The notes under the pieces are model-generated. The model made no database searches. It saw nothing but the letters and a program-made list of their open reading frames with translations, and had not been told where the DNA came from. From assembly GCF_030272615.1 (NCBI RefSeq), contig NC_081414.1:311688164-311752163 (forward strand): DNA of 64,000 bases, written 5' to 3'. The stretch comes from Cryptomeria japonica. Lineage: Eukaryota; Streptophyta; Pinopsida; Cupressales; Cupressaceae. The position numbers were made by a program, and so were the translations under genes. Positions 11,945 to 24,620 of the stretch are shown piece by piece. How positions within the stretch are numbered: position 1 is the first letter of the stretch; the number at the start of each line of letters is the position of its first letter.

Positions 11945-12894
11945 GTGTACATGCATGAAAATTTTATTCTTTTGAATTTAGAAACATTATATTTTAATGA
12001 TTAAACCTTAGAAAAATTATATTTTTATGATTAAACCTTAGAAACATTTTTTTTATTTTTTTTCTAAATTGAAAATTTAAAATTATATACTATTTATATT
12101 CCTTATACTTTTGTAGCATGTAATTTTTATTTTTTGAATATAGAAACATCAATTAAAATTTAGAAACATGCTTTGATATTTCTAAATTGAAAAAATAAAG
12201 TATAATTGAATTTAGTAACATTATATTTTTATGTTTAAAATTTACAAACAAAAAAAATCTTTTTGGTCTTTCTAAATTCAAAATTGTTTCCTTCCATTTT
12301 CAATCAAAATATTGCTTTTTAAAAATTATTTCTATAAAAATAATTAACAATAATAACATTCTTTCTAGGAAGCAATATTTTGTCAAAAAGATAAAAATTA
12401 TTTGTTTTATCACTTTATAGAAATAAAAAAGTTGGTGTACATCCATGTAACTTTGATTTTTTGAATTTAGAAACATTATATTTTTATAATTAAACCTTAG
12501 AAACATTTTTTTATTTTTTTTCTAAATTTAAAATTTAAAATTATATACTATTTTTATTCCTTATACTTTTGTAGCATGTAATTTTGTTTTTCTGAATATA
12601 AAAACATCAATTAAAATTTAGAAACATGTTTTAATATTTCTAAATTGAAAATTAAAAGTATAATTGAATTTAGTAACATTATATTTTTATGTTTAAAATT
12701 TACAAACAAAAAATATCTTTTTGGTCTTTCTAAATGCACAAATTGTTTTGTTCCATTTTCAATCAAAATATTGCTTTTATTTTTATTATTTCTGTAAAAA
12801 TAATTAACAATAATAACATTCTTTCTAGGAAGCAATATTTTGCCAAAAAGATAAAAATTATTTGTTTTATCACTTTATAGAAATAAAAAAGTTG
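11945..12894. repeat. tandem duplication of an AT-rich 460-490-bp unit
   Basis: Copy 1 (11945-12434) and copy 2 (12435-12894) align along their length. Both begin with a GTGTACATSCATG-like segment and end TAGAAATAAAAAAGTTG. Copy 1 has an extra ATTAAACCTTAGAAA block of about 30 bp. Minus-strand frames inside are AT-rich artefacts. Confidence 0.85.
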
Positions 12895-14510
12895 TTTATA
12901 TCAAATTGATACTAATCAAATTTAATATATCGAATTGATACTAATAATTAAATGAACTAAATGAACTGCAAATTATCAACAATTCCTCAAAGGTTTTTAA
13001 TTTCTTTTTAAAATTTTGATTTAATTGTATATTTATGAAACAACCAATAATCCACACCATGTGCTATCAATAGTATAAACAAATCTATTTACAAATATAA
13101 TATAAGTAAAGATGAAATACATTATATAAATTGAGCATAAAGGGTCTAACAAACTGCTTAAATAAGGATTTAACCTATTGGACATTCATTGTGCACCCTT
13201 TAGAAACTAAGGGTAATGTACATCTCTACTTTTATTTATGATATTCTTTCCTTACTGATGAAAAATATATGCTCATGAGTGGAAAGCAAATAAAGTATAA
13301 ATAGTTTAAAATAAAAAACTAAAAAAATACAGGAACAAATGCAATAATGGACTGGAGAGGACCCTGAGAACTTGGATGGCCTACTTGATCTATGCATTCA
13401 ACATATCCTTTTGCTTTTCTTCTTCCCTGCAAAAAAATGAAAGCATTGGAATGGGATACGGGTATGGACATCCATCAAAAAATAATGATAGTAGCAAGCA
13501 GAAACAAAACAGTTGCAAGAAATAATGATAGTAGCTTCATCTATCTTTGACCTTGCTCACCTACAAACATCCATACAAGAACATAGATCATCAAAACAAA
13601 AGTACAAATGAGCCCATTTCAAGACATCATAACACAAAAGAGAAAGGAATGCGACTTTGGGGAAAATAGAAGATAGCAGAAAACAAGAATGCGGTAGAAA
13701 ATTTGAAGTGATCAATCTGGGTAAGCGATTGTTGAATCCATTGTTGGCTTTGATCGCCTAGTAGTTGGCTTCATTAACTCTTTCATCAGCCTCATCGATA
13801 GCCTCCATTAAGACATTTATTTCATGAAGACCCAGACATATAGACATGGAAGCGTCTAGATTTTAATCTACATGAATATTGTTTTACATGTGCAATCAAG
13901 CATAATAATACATGGAAATGCTGGACTTACTGAGCTTATTGCGCTTCTTCTCATCTAGGTTTTATTCATTCAAAATCATTCTATCAAAATAGTGATGCTA
14001 GGCCTATGTTTCACCATTATTGAGGATTAAATCAACCTGTATAGTGTTGTTGGGCAGATAGGAGAAAGGCAGAGTAAATAACAAATCAAAAAAAGCATAC
14101 CGGATTTATGCATGAAAAGGGGAAAGTAAATAACGAATTGATAGATTGACAGAAACCCCGATTATGATGCACTTGAACCTGAAAATGAATACAGTGCTTA
14201 AATCTAATAGAGAAAGAAAATATAGATTTTAAACAAATATTGAAATCCTGCTCACCAGTAATGCCATTATTGTAATTTGTACTTGGATCTTCATCCAGGT
14301 TGCAAAAAAATCGATTGTAGAATAATAGAGATATAGGAGCACAATGGTTTCATTTAAAGAGATCATCTTCCAATCTTCCATTATGATTGCAGTGTGGGAG
14401 GAAACTGTTGCTCTTCCAATATGCTGGTGGTACCATTGCTCTTCCACTATGCTCGTGGTACGTTAGACTCTTCAACAACCCCATTCTTATGCTCACCATT
14501 ATTGTGCATG
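12895..14510. other. gene-free interval with weak exon-like fragments
   Basis: No supported gene. On the minus strand about 13739-13830 reads as a short acidic helical peptide (contains EAIDEADERVNEAN) with a stop just downstream, which might be a decayed exon. At about 14397-14460 a segment of about 32 bp (TTGCTCTTCCAMTATGCT) is duplicated in tandem. Confidence 0.4.
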
Positions 14511-14608
14511 AAATGTAACGCACTCTTAAATTTTGTTACGGTTGTAGAGATGCCTCTCTAAAATGTAACGCACTCTTAAATTCTGTTACGGCTGTAGAGA
14601 TGCCTCTC
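14511..14608. repeat. two-copy 50-bp tandem repeat
   Basis: AAATGTAACGCACTCTTAAA begins at 14511 and again at 14561. The two 50-bp units differ by two C/T changes. Confidence 0.85.
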
Positions 14609-15410
14609 CGTGTAACTGCCAGGAATATGAAACATTTCTTTTTTCTAGACCTGATGACCCCTATATGATGCCATTGTAGATTACGTCTATAATCTTAAAA
14701 TAATGATTAAGAAATAGATTTAAAATTAAGTTTATTATTATATTTTATTATTAGAATTTTAATTATGTTGATTGAATTATAATTATAATTATAATTATAT
14801 AATTTTTGCCTAGATTAGGATCATAATTATAATTAATTAGAATATGTTTAATTAATATAAGCAAGATTTAATTTTATAAAATAGAGTTAAAATCAAGTTA
14901 GAATTAGAATTAAAATTGATATTATAGAGATTTTTAACTCTTGAGTGTTTCAATGTGTGTGTATAATATTTTTCTAAGTTATCAATTATTATTTCAAAAT
15001 TCAAAATAATTATAAAATATCTATAAAAAATTTTAATCAATTATATTATGATTGTAATCCTAATTACTGATTATTTTAAATTATATAATTATTTCAATTA
15101 TTTTAATTAAGTAATTTTCCATTAGGTTAGGCATTTATAAAAAATATTTTTAGGGTAATTGTAACTCATGTATTGATGAAAGGAATGAAACAAGTGGTGA
15201 TGCACATGAAGAAAATCATATTTGCACCCAAATTTATATGTGACAAAGAAATGCTCTATAGTTAGTAACAAAGTCTAATATTAATGTTTCCATTGGATCA
15301 CATTAATATCTACAAAGTAAATGATATGAGACTTATACACATAATTTTAATTTATATAATAAATATAAAGTTGTCACTTTTAAATATAAGAATACATTAA
15401 TTAGTTATCT
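14609..15410. other. AT-rich spacer
   Basis: AT-rich DNA with ATTATAATTATAAT runs. No gene is seen; the 62-codon minus frame at 14852-15040 has no supporting features. Confidence 0.5.
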
Positions 15411-16207
<797 letters not shown>

Positions 16208-16287
16208 TATTACAAACATAACATGAGCCTATTGGTAACCGAGTCTTACTATCTTCCTAATTTAGAGATTTTATTCCAATCATGTTC

Positions 16288-16520
16288 GGACCCCTATATG
16301 TGAATGCATATTTGATTTGAAACTTTCTTTTTTGTTTTCTACTATAAACTAACCGCATTATTGGCAGGACCTTGATGCATTGTGTCTCTTACTAAAATTT
16401 ATTCTCATGCTTGGACCCCTATATGTGAATGCATAGTTGATTTGAAACTTTCTTTTTTGTTTTCTGCTATAAACTAACCATATTATTGTCAAGGCGTCTC
16501 TTGTTAAAATTTATTCTCAT
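16288..16520. repeat. two-copy tandem repeat, period 125 bp
   Basis: GGACCCCTATATGTGAATGC starts at 16288 and at 16413, each followed by the same segment of about 100 bp ending in an AAAATTTATTCTCAT motif. Confidence 0.8.
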
Positions 16521-16837
16521 ATCCGTGAAAGTTGTTTTTACGAACATGAAACAATTTTCGATAAAGCATACTGATTATTATTTTATATTTTAAAAAGAAA
16601 ATAGATTTTGTTTTCCTGAGTAGTTTAAGATGCATGCATCTATTTTAGCTCCAAAATGGTATTGTCATAACGATGACATGCATGGTTTGGCATGGGAATA
16701 CATGCATACCCATGCCCACTTGCATGTGGTCCCACACACAGGCTATGACAAGTTGGACATGGCATACATGGGGGATCTAACGACGTGGACACATTGGAGG
16801 CGATGTCCAGACCGCACGTCATGTCGCCAAAGATAAG
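16521..16837. other. CATG-dense fragment related to the MITE region at 44.9-45.3 kb
   Basis: It begins with CCGTGAAAGTTGTTTTTAC, also present in inverted orientation near 45290. It carries a CTATTTTAGCTCCAAAATGG end at about 16640 that matches the TIRs of the MITEs described elsewhere. The stretch after it is unusually rich in CATG/GCATGC words. The two short opposing frames (16630-16836) are palindrome artefacts. Confidence 0.5.
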
Positions 16838-17060
16838 ATTGTGTATAACACGCTATTGTTTGCAAACCACTAGACTATAGGGCTCTGACTGTAGAACCAA
16901 GGCGGGCGTAGTTGGGCCGACGGGAAATTACAGTGGGAGATATTTGTCTCCCATTGTACGTGTATAATAACACGTAGTGCCTATGGTCAAGATTGTGTAT
17001 AACATGCTATCATTTGCAAACCACTGGATTGCAAGGCTACGACTGCATAACCAAGTCGGT
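16838..17060. repeat. direct repeat, spacing about 152 bp
   Basis: GATTGTGTATAACAYGCTAT followed by TTTGCAAACCACT occurs at about 16838 and about 16990, with about 60-70 bp of similarity in each copy. Confidence 0.6.
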
Positions 17061-17494
17061 CAAACCGCTATCATTTAACTCTAAATTTTGAACTTCTGAC
17101 CTTCATAAATTTGCCAACCTTTACATGTGCTTTTTATAATGTGGGATGGAAGAGTTTCCCATTTTCATCCATTTGACTACCCCATAATTTTGCTTTTCTA
17201 TCGCCTTGGATACTACGGGGCATCAAAGCTCTTATATTTTCATTAACTTTGTGTCCTTGCAAACTCATCTTCTAATTTCTCTCCATGTTGTGGGGTGGTC
17301 GAGCCTTCACCTTTGTTACCCCACAAGGGAAAACTCTCCTCATTTTTTCTGGGCATGGGGTAGCGGGGCTACCTACCGCCTTTCTCACTATGTTACCTTG
17401 CGAGATGATCACTTTAACTATTTTCTGCATGCGGGGGTGGCGGGGTGACCAATTGATATCAATCCATCCTACCATCTTGCTTCGTCTTTAGCTC
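17061..17494. other. spacer with GTGGGGTRRC-type fragments
   Basis: No gene. It contains short words (GTGGGGTGG, TTACCCCACAAGG, GGGGTAGCGGGG) also found in the foldback modules to the right, so it may be a rearranged outer part of that repeat. Confidence 0.4.
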
Positions 17495-17741
17495 AACTTT
17501 AACACCCATGTGGGGTGAACTTCTCTTCTCCTTACAAGCACCCCCACTATCCCACTTCATCTTTAGCTCAAATTTTACACCCATGTAGGGTGAACTTATT
17601 TTCTCCTTACAAGCACCCCCGCTATCCTGTAGCACCAAACTTCTTCATCTAGAACCTGCGCGGGGTAAGGATTACTCCGCAAGGCATAATTGTCTTTTTC
17701 AATAACAACGCGGGGTAACTTTTTGAGCCAGTTTAGTCGAG

Positions 17742-17905
17742 GATGCAACTATTTTGGCTCGAAAATGACAATACGGTGTGCATAACACACAAGTTAGTCG
17801 CATGTTTTACATCATAGATTTTACAAACAACAGTTGCGATTGACTAACATGTCAATAACACGGTGTACGATTTGGCCATTTTGGAGCCAGAATAGTTGTG
17901 GTTGT
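17742..17905. mobile_element. MITE in the left arm of the foldback
   Basis: The ends are GCAACTATTTTGGCTCGAAAA and the inverse of CAACTATTCTGGCTCCAAAA. Flanks carry GTTTAGTCGAG and GTTTAGCTGAG, while the uninterrupted right arm has a single GTTTAGCCGAG equivalent. This suggests a target duplication of about 8-11 bp. Non-coding. Confidence 0.75.
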
Positions 17906-18496
17906 TTAGCTGAGTCCACTTATTAATGACCAACAAACATGACAGGTTAATGACAGGTTATGACTATATTTACGATGATTAGGATGGGCTAACATGCCAA
18001 GTTATTGATATGCTTTCATATAACATGAATGTAATTAGGGGATAACATGATGGATTATTGACAAGATTTCCTATAATAGGGTTATATGAAACAACGTGAT
18101 AGATTATTGACAGGATTACACCCATGCGGGGTGAACTTATGTTCTCCTTACAAGCACCCCCACTATCCCATGGCACCAAACATCTTCATATGGAACCCAT
18201 GTGGGGTAAGGATTACTCTATATATCACCACCCTACAAGGCACAATTGCATCTTTGAATAACAACACGGGGTAACATGAATATAATTAGAGGATAACATG
18301 ACACATTATTGACAAGATTACGTATAAGACGAGGGTTATTATGGCACAATGTGACAAATTATAGATATGATTATGGGGGTGCTTGTAAGGAGAACCAAAG
18401 TTCACCCCACACGAATGTTGTGCCATAATAACCCTTATGTTATACATAATCTTGTCAATAATTTGTCATGTTATCCTCTAATTACATTCATGTGTA

Positions 18497-18672
18497 CGTA
18501 GCTAAACTGGCTCCAAAAAGGGGTTATAAAATTTGTGTTATTGACTTCTCTGTAAAATCAAAGTCGCAACTTGTTTTGCTCATCAGGATCAACGATCTGT
18601 ACTTTTCAAAAAAGTCGATAACACGAGTTTTATAACCTCTTTTTGGAGCCATTTTAGTTGTGGTCCCTTCAT
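18497..18672. mobile_element. MITE in the right arm of the foldback
   Basis: Terminal inverted repeats of about 45 bp: GTAGCTAAACTGGCTCCAAA on the left, and on the right the inverse of CAACTAAAATGGCTCCAAA. Both continue into GRGGTTATAAAAYTYGTGTT. Flanking TTCATGT and TTCATAT against a single copy in the left arm indicate a target duplication of about 7-8 bp. Same family as the copies at 17742 and 44862. Confidence 0.8.
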
Positions 18673-19220
18673 ATTACCCCACACTGTTATTCAAAGAAGC
18701 AATTGTGCCTTGCGGGGTGGTGGGAGTAATCCTTACCTCGCACTGGTTCTAGATGAAGAAGTTTCGTGTCACGGGATAGTGGGGGTGCTTGTAAGGAGAA
18801 CATAAGTTCACCCCGCACGGGTGTACTCCTGTCAATAATTTGTCACGTTGTTCCATAATAACCATCGTGCTATATGAAATCTTGTCAATAATCTGTCATG
18901 TTATCCCCTAATTACATTCATGTTATACAAAAGCTTGTCAATAACCTGACATGTTATCACATCTTAATCATCGTGTTATACGTAAATCTAGTCATAACTC
19001 GTCGTTAACTTGTCATTTTAGCCGATCATTAATAAGTGGACTCGGCTAAACTGGCTCGAAAAGTTACCTCGCACTATTATTCAAAGAGACAATTGTGCCT
19101 TGTGGGGTGGCATGATATAGAGTAATCCTTACCCCGTGCAGATTCCAAATGAAGAAGTTTGGTGTCACGGGATAGCAGGGGTGGTTGTAAGGAGAAAAAA
19201 AGTTCACCCCGCATGGGTGT

Positions 19221-19545
19221 AATCTTGTCAATAATTTGTTATGTTGTTCCATAATAACCCTCATCTTATACAAAATCTTGTCAATAATCTGTCATGTTAT
19301 CCTTTAATTACATTCATGTTATATGAAATCTTGTAGATAACCTGTCATGTTTTCCATTATTATTGACTGAGTTGTCGAATAACACGAAGGTTAGTACTAG
19401 ATATCATGACAGATTATTGACCGAGTTGTCGAATAACATGAAAGTTAGTACTGGATAACATGACAAATTATTGACTGTGTTGCCATATAACACGAATGTT
19501 ACTATTAGATAGCATAACATATTATTGACATATTGCACAACATTA
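19221..19545. repeat. 54-bp tandem repeats flanking the foldback
   Basis: TATTGACYGWGTTGYCRWATAA recurs at 19361, 19415, 19469 and (partly) 19523, a 54-bp period. About 19221-19355 holds further inverted copies of the TTGTCAATAATYTGTCATG unit used in the foldback arms, so the same subrepeat exists in both orientations. Confidence 0.75.
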
Positions 19546-19915
19546 TTAAACAATGGTTATTATACACAGGGATAACATGACAGGTTATTGACACAATTCA
19601 CAATGCCTACGGTTTCCTTATGATATGGATGCTATTCTTACCCCGTGTGGTCTCTTTTGAAAGCAATTTGGTGCTATGGGATAATAGGGCTCCAAAAAGT
19701 TGATATAAACTACGTGTTATTTTCTCACCAAGGCATTCAAAGCTTAAACCCTAACCCTAAGGGACTTAGGAGGCCAAGAGAGCAAAGACAAAGTCAAAAT
19801 TTTGACACTCCCAACACACTGCTACATATCAGTTGACATCAATGACAAGAATACTAACATGTTCATTATCCAATTTTTCCTTTTGTCCAGTTGACTAACG
19901 TAATGAAGGATAGCC
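19546..19915. other. spacer, no gene
   Basis: It contains a GGGCTCCAAAAAG MITE-end-like word near 19687 and an AAACCCTAACCCTAAGGG telomere-like word near 19745. Nothing else is seen. Confidence 0.4.
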
Positions 19916-20030
19916 TCATAGATTGTGCATTTTTTGGGGGGTAATAGATTGTGCTTAATATTGTGCATTTTTTTTAGGGTAATAGATTGTACATTTTTTT
20001 TAGGGTAATAAATTTTGCAGTTTTTTGTTT
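19916..20030. repeat. short T-rich tandem repeat
   Basis: Four imperfect units of AATAGATTGTRCATTTTTTTTAGGGT lie immediately upstream of the truncated LINE. Confidence 0.7.
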
Positions 20031-20133
20031 TTTGTTTTTTAGGAAAGAAACTCAAAATTTAGGAACTTGACAAAGATAGCCAAGAGCTGCCTTTTTTTTT
20101 CAAATTTCATCTACAACAAACTCTTCATTTTTT

Positions 20134-22611
20134 ATGCTCAACTTCAACAAGGTTATTGATTTTGTTCATCGCCATTTGTTAGAGATTTCAAATGTCAGAC
20201 TTCTAAAACTTGAGTCTACTGACATCATCTGAAAAAAGTTTACAACATCTTCCAAACATATATATCAAAGGGAAGATGTATCAGAAAGCATCATATAACC
20301 ATTCATTGGTTCTCCCTCTCCTTTCTTTAAAGCCTCAAGAGGTCTCAGGCAGGGGGACCCTCTATCTCTAGTGATCTTTATCATCGTGGTGGAATGTTTG
20401 GGGAGATGTATTGGAAAGTTGGTTGAGAAAAGGGAGTTTTGTGGTTTGAATCCTTCTTCGGCAGATCAAATATGTTCTCATCAGCAGTTTGTTGATGATT
20501 CTATAATAATGGGAAAAGCCACTCTAAAGGACTCTAGAAGACTAAAAAAGGCTTTGGATAACTATGGAGAGGCTACTAGTCAACTTATAAACTGGTCTAA
20601 AAGCTTTATTTATTTTATCAATACCCCAGAGAGAAGGAGGATTAAAATTAGTAACATTCTAGGCGGCCAAATTGGTAGTCTGCCTGCCTCTTTTTTGGGG
20701 CTCCCCTTAGGCCAAGATCCTCTGGATACCTTTTGGGGAGCCTTGGTGGATAAATTCCACAAAAAGCTATTTGGATGGAAGGGAGCTCTTCTTAGTCAAG
20801 CAGGTAAGGCTCAATTGCTAAAAACCACTCTTCAAAGTATCCCTCTCTATGCCATCAATCTGTTTAGGATTCCTACTAAGTATGCTGAGGCCATTGAAAA
20901 AATTCAGAGATCTTTTTTATGGACAGGGGTTGAGGAGAAGAAGAGAATAAACTTAATTGCTTGGGAGAAGGTCTATAAGCCTATGAAGAAAGGAGGTCTG
21001 GGCCTTAGAAGAATAAGAGACATAAATGATTACCTCATGGCCAAGCAGATTTGGAGAGGATATAGAAATCAAGGAGAGTGGAAAAAAATATGGGACAACA
21101 AATATAAAAGCCAATGTCTGAATCTTCAAAGTTTCCTCAAAGCGGAGATTATCCCAATTGGATCCAATATTTGGAAAAATGTCTCTAGGACTAGAGACTT
21201 AATTATCAAAGGTACAAAATGGAAGTTGGGGAAAGGGAATCTTATTCAGTTCTGGGAGGACCCTTGGCTTCTGGAGTCCCCTTTGAATGAAAACCCTGAG
21301 TGGAACAGATATCAGAACCAATGCAAGGAAAGATTTGGAACCAAGGTGGAGGATTACTGGAAAGATGGATAGTGGAAAGACTTATCTCAAGTGGATAAGT
21401 CTTTGGGTAGTTTGAATAAAGTCATGAACTCTATGGTGAGGATTGAAGAAGAAGACCATTTAATATGGAAACTCACAGCTAGTGGTACTTTTACAATGGC
21501 CTCTCTATATCATCAACAGTTCAACAACATGGAAAGTCCTTGCTGGGCTAAAGCTTGGGTGAAAGGCCTCATCCCCAAGATCAACATTTTCTTTTGGATA
21601 GCCCTTCAAGACAAAATTCTTACTACTGAGAATATCAGAAAAAGAGGTATCAACATGCCTAGTTTCTGTATTCTTTGTAAGCAGAATGAGGAGACTATAA
21701 ATCATATGCTCTTTCATTGCCCCTTCTCTGGTGATGTTTGGGGAAGTTGTCTAGATCAATTCAATATCAGTTGGAGCTTCCCCAACTTGATTCAAGAGAT
21801 TTTCAAGTCATGGCATCATCCTTCAAAAAACAAAACTACAACCTTATTATGGAAAATTTCGTTACCTCACATGTGTTGGGGTTTATGGAAAGAGAGAAAT
21901 GATAGAGTTTTTAGAGAAAAGACTACTAAGGCTAAAATTGTGTTGGAAAAAATAAGGAGTATAGTGGAAAATATGAATATTATAGGTGGTATTGATAATC
22001 CTAACACTAAGGAGGATCAATTCATCTATAAAAAGTGGAGATTAAAGGCTCAAGAGAGCATCCAGAGCAATTCTAGAGAGGGAGTGATATGGATCAGCCC
22101 ACCTAGGGGATGGATGAAAATCAATTTTGATGGGGAATCTAAGGGAAAACCGGGGGTTGTAGGATATGGAGTGGTCCTAAGGGATGAATGGGGAATATGT
22201 AAAATCATAAAATGCATTTCCATAGAAAATCAGACCAATCATGTTGTCGAAGCCATGGCAGCTTATCATGGGATGATCCTTGCCAAGGAAGCCAATTGCA
22301 CTAAAGTTTGGTGTGAAGGAGACTCCTTAAACATTATCAATTGTTTAAATATGAAATTCCCGTTGTCTTGGTCAATTAGTAATTCTATTAAAGATACTAG
22401 GAAAATCAACGAAGAGTTTGATTTGTGTGTTTCTACACATGTTTACAGGGAGGCCAACTCTTGCGTTGATTGGGCAGCCAACCTGGCTTGCCAATCAAGA
22501 GACATCATTACTAGTTATGGTGAAATGGAGATTACAAGTGAAATGAAATCCTTGCTCAATCAGGACCGAAGCTATACAAGGCAACGTGGTACTTTTAATC
22601 ATTATTTCTAA
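20134..22611 (+). pseudogene. LINE (plant L1-type) ORF2 remnant: reverse transcriptase, zf-RVT, RNase H
   Basis: This is the 3' part of a non-LTR retrotransposon polyprotein that would reverse-transcribe its own RNA at a nicked target. The frame is continuous from about 20134. It shows an FFKASRGLRQGDPLS RT motif near 20323, an F-V-D-D catalytic box at about 20488 (equivalent of YADD/FADD), the thumb region with SFLGLPLG, then zf-RVT (CILC...NHMLFHC at about 21667-21720). A C-terminal RNase H domain follows, with its Asp-Glu-Asp-Asp set visible (NFDGES, VEAMAAYHG, EGDSLN, CVDWAANLA). Endonuclease and the start of RT are missing (5' truncation). In-frame stops at about 20233 (TGA), 20296 (TAA) and 21370 (TAG, probably from TGG in a DGxW context) make it dead. 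RNase H fused to L1 RT is typical of plant lineages. Confidence 0.9.
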
Positions 22612-22692
22612 TGACCTTTCCGCCTGTTTTGATGCAGGGCTTGCTTGAAGATATTGATCTTTTAAATAGGTGTCTTATCATTATTATTTGGC

Positions 22693-24389
22693 ATGGATTC
22701 TGAGCGCTCTTACAGAATAACCACAAAAACCAGAGGAGAAGTTATCAAAACAAGAGAAGGCATTGCAAGGAAGGTGCTGAAAAAATGGGAGGTAACAAGA
22801 AAAGATTTGAACCTGGTTCTTGCTCTGACTGGAGAAAGAACGAAGAAGTTTGGGATATCCTTCAGCAAGGGGGTCTGAATGTTTTCATGGAACGACTAAG
22901 TGGGAAAGACCCCACAATCACTAGCTATTTCATCAAGAACTGGAAAAATGGAAAAATTCTAATTGGATCACAGATGATGAATGTCGACGAAGAGGTTATC
23001 GCTAAGGCCACGGGGATGACTACCGAGGGTATGAAATTTTACAGGGACAGAGGAATATTAGATAAAGTAGCAGACAAGTTTCCTGTTACAGATGGAGAGA
23101 GGAGAAAGATGATCAAAATTGACAACTCCTACCACTCCCCAAAGAGAATTTGCAGGCCATGGAGGTTTATTTTATTCGCTTCTATTGAATATGTTACCTT
23201 AGATGGTAGGTTTACCAGGGCCTACGGACATCACTTCGTCCTACTCAACCATTTTCGTCATGGAGAAAGGGTTAGCCTTCCCTATTACCTCGTCTGTTCT
23301 ATGGATCATACTATAAAGGAGATCCAAAAGGATCCTAAAGGTGATCATGCCCTCCACCAGGGGCTTATGGTCCTGGTTTATAAAATGCTAAAGGGGAAGT
23401 GCATTGAAAATCCTATTAAAGGCAAAAATGCAAGAGATGAGACTACAGAAAGTAAGGATAGTGGTTTTAACTTTGATTCAGAGACCGAGGGAGAGTCGGA
23501 AGAAACTAGCAAAAAAGGGAGGAATAGGGCCAAGAAGAGGAGGATTATTGTGGAATCTGAAATGTCAGATTCTGAAACTGAATCCCTTGAGGAAAAATCT
23601 GTTAAAAAGAGGAAAGGGAAAGCCACTAGAAAGAAGGCTTAGAAAAAGAATACTAAAAAGGGTAGCAATTCTGATTTCAATTATGTACTGGTTGAATCTA
23701 AGGAGGAGGCTGAAGAAAACAAGAGGGTCGATAGTCAGGACAAAGAAGGGGAGGGTAACCCAGTTAAGGACAATTTGGAGGTCGTGAATACCACAAGTTT
23801 GCATAAGGAGGAAAAAGGGGATAAAAGTGACAGTGGTGACAAAGATACTATTAAGGCCTTCTGTGAGACCATCGCTACTATGGTGAAGGATATTAATAGT
23901 CTGAAAACTGATACACAAGCCATTGCAAGAATTACAGTTGGTGACAAGCCCTTGGCGGATCATGTTAAAGAGTTAGTGGTTGTTCTGCATAATGCGGAAG
24001 CTATTGAATGTATGGTTGGAAAAATCATAGCAATGGAAAAAAATGTCAATGAGATGGGAGATAGAAAGGAAATGGAAAACAAAATGAAATATTTTGGCAG
24101 CAGAATTGACAGGCTGGAGCTCAACGTCAAGAAGATTGCTGATCAAAATTTCCAAATCCTCAAATCTTCGGTGGACAACATGAACATCCTTATCAACAGG
24201 TGCGAGAATAATGCAGAGAAGGATGGTGATAAAGAGAAGTTGAACAAGAAGGGTCATGAAAGGAGGACCAGAGCTAACACAAAGAATAAAGGCGACATCA
24301 AAGGTTGTGAGCTGGAGGATTTGAAGACCTTAGTGAACAACATAAAACAAATGGTTGTTCACGCTGAGGAAATTATGAATAGTATTTAG
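22693..24389 (+). pseudogene. extra ORF downstream of LINE ORF2 (globular, charged linker, coiled coil), unknown function
   Basis: I do not recognise a named family. The ATG at 22693 opens 61 codons in one frame. Similarity of style then continues in the next frame from about 22785 (a frameshift), runs to a TAG at 23640 and continues in the same frame to 24389. The N-terminal third is globular, with a VDEEVIAKATGMTTEG segment, a YVTLDGRF segment and an LLNHFRHGERVSLPYYL segment. It resembles in style the putative plant transposon-associated or plant-mobile-domain-like proteins. The middle is Ser/Glu/Lys-rich with NLS-like KKRKGK. The last 200 residues look coiled-coil (heptads around IATMVKDINSLKTD and MKYFGSRIDRLELNVKKI). 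It begins 80 bp after the LINE stop and is followed by a LINE-like 3' UTR, so it may be a third LINE ORF. A separate insertion is the alternative. Confidence 0.6.
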
Positions 24390-24620
24390 TTTTAGTTGTT
24401 GTCCTTGGTTTTGTCTCTTTGTTGTCTTTGTGCTTTCCTTTTGTTGTCTGTTCCGAGTTTTTAGTGTAATGTTGTGTTAAGTTGATCCCTTTCGGTGGGT
24501 TCATTTTGTCTTTTTGAAGTGATCAGACACTTTTTTAGTAGTTCTATTTTCCTGGCTTGTAAAAGGTTTGGGTACCTTTCAAATACTTGCTTTTACTTAA
24601 TCAAAACATATAACCATATA
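24390..24620 (+). other. LINE-like 3' UTR and tail
   Basis: A T/G-rich tract (TTGTTGTCTTTGTGCTTTCC, then GGCTTGTAAAAGGTTTGGGT and TTTACTTAATCAAAA) resembles 3' ends of plant LINEs. It ends in a simple ATATAACCAT repeat rather than a clean poly(A). Its position after the extra ORF ties that ORF to the LINE transcript. Confidence 0.45.

Larger units (their letters stand above)
17495..19220. mobile_element. 1.65-kb foldback palindrome (arms about 660 bp, each interrupted by one MITE)
   Basis: About 17573-18383 and 18384-19220 are imperfect reverse complements centred near 18384. The innermost arms (18274-18348 and 18419-18494) match at about 71 of 76 positions. Outward, each arm contains two GC-richer modules of about 150 bp (ending CGGGGTAAC or beginning CACCCATGYGGGGTGAAC) alternating with AT-rich blocks of units related to TTGTCAATAATYTGTCATG. 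The left arm is interrupted at about 17742-17902 and the right arm at about 18497-18670 by related MITEs. Removing these makes both arms about 660 bp. An extra partial module lies at about 17501-17560. Modular inverted-repeat structure resembles Foldback-type DNA transposons, but no transposase is present. A simple inverted duplication is the alternative. Confidence 0.8.

Noticed and set aside
17272-17491. Overlapping short ORFs on both strands with Gly/Trp content
   Set aside because: Repeat-derived, with no shared domain, and lying in the outer debris of the foldback.
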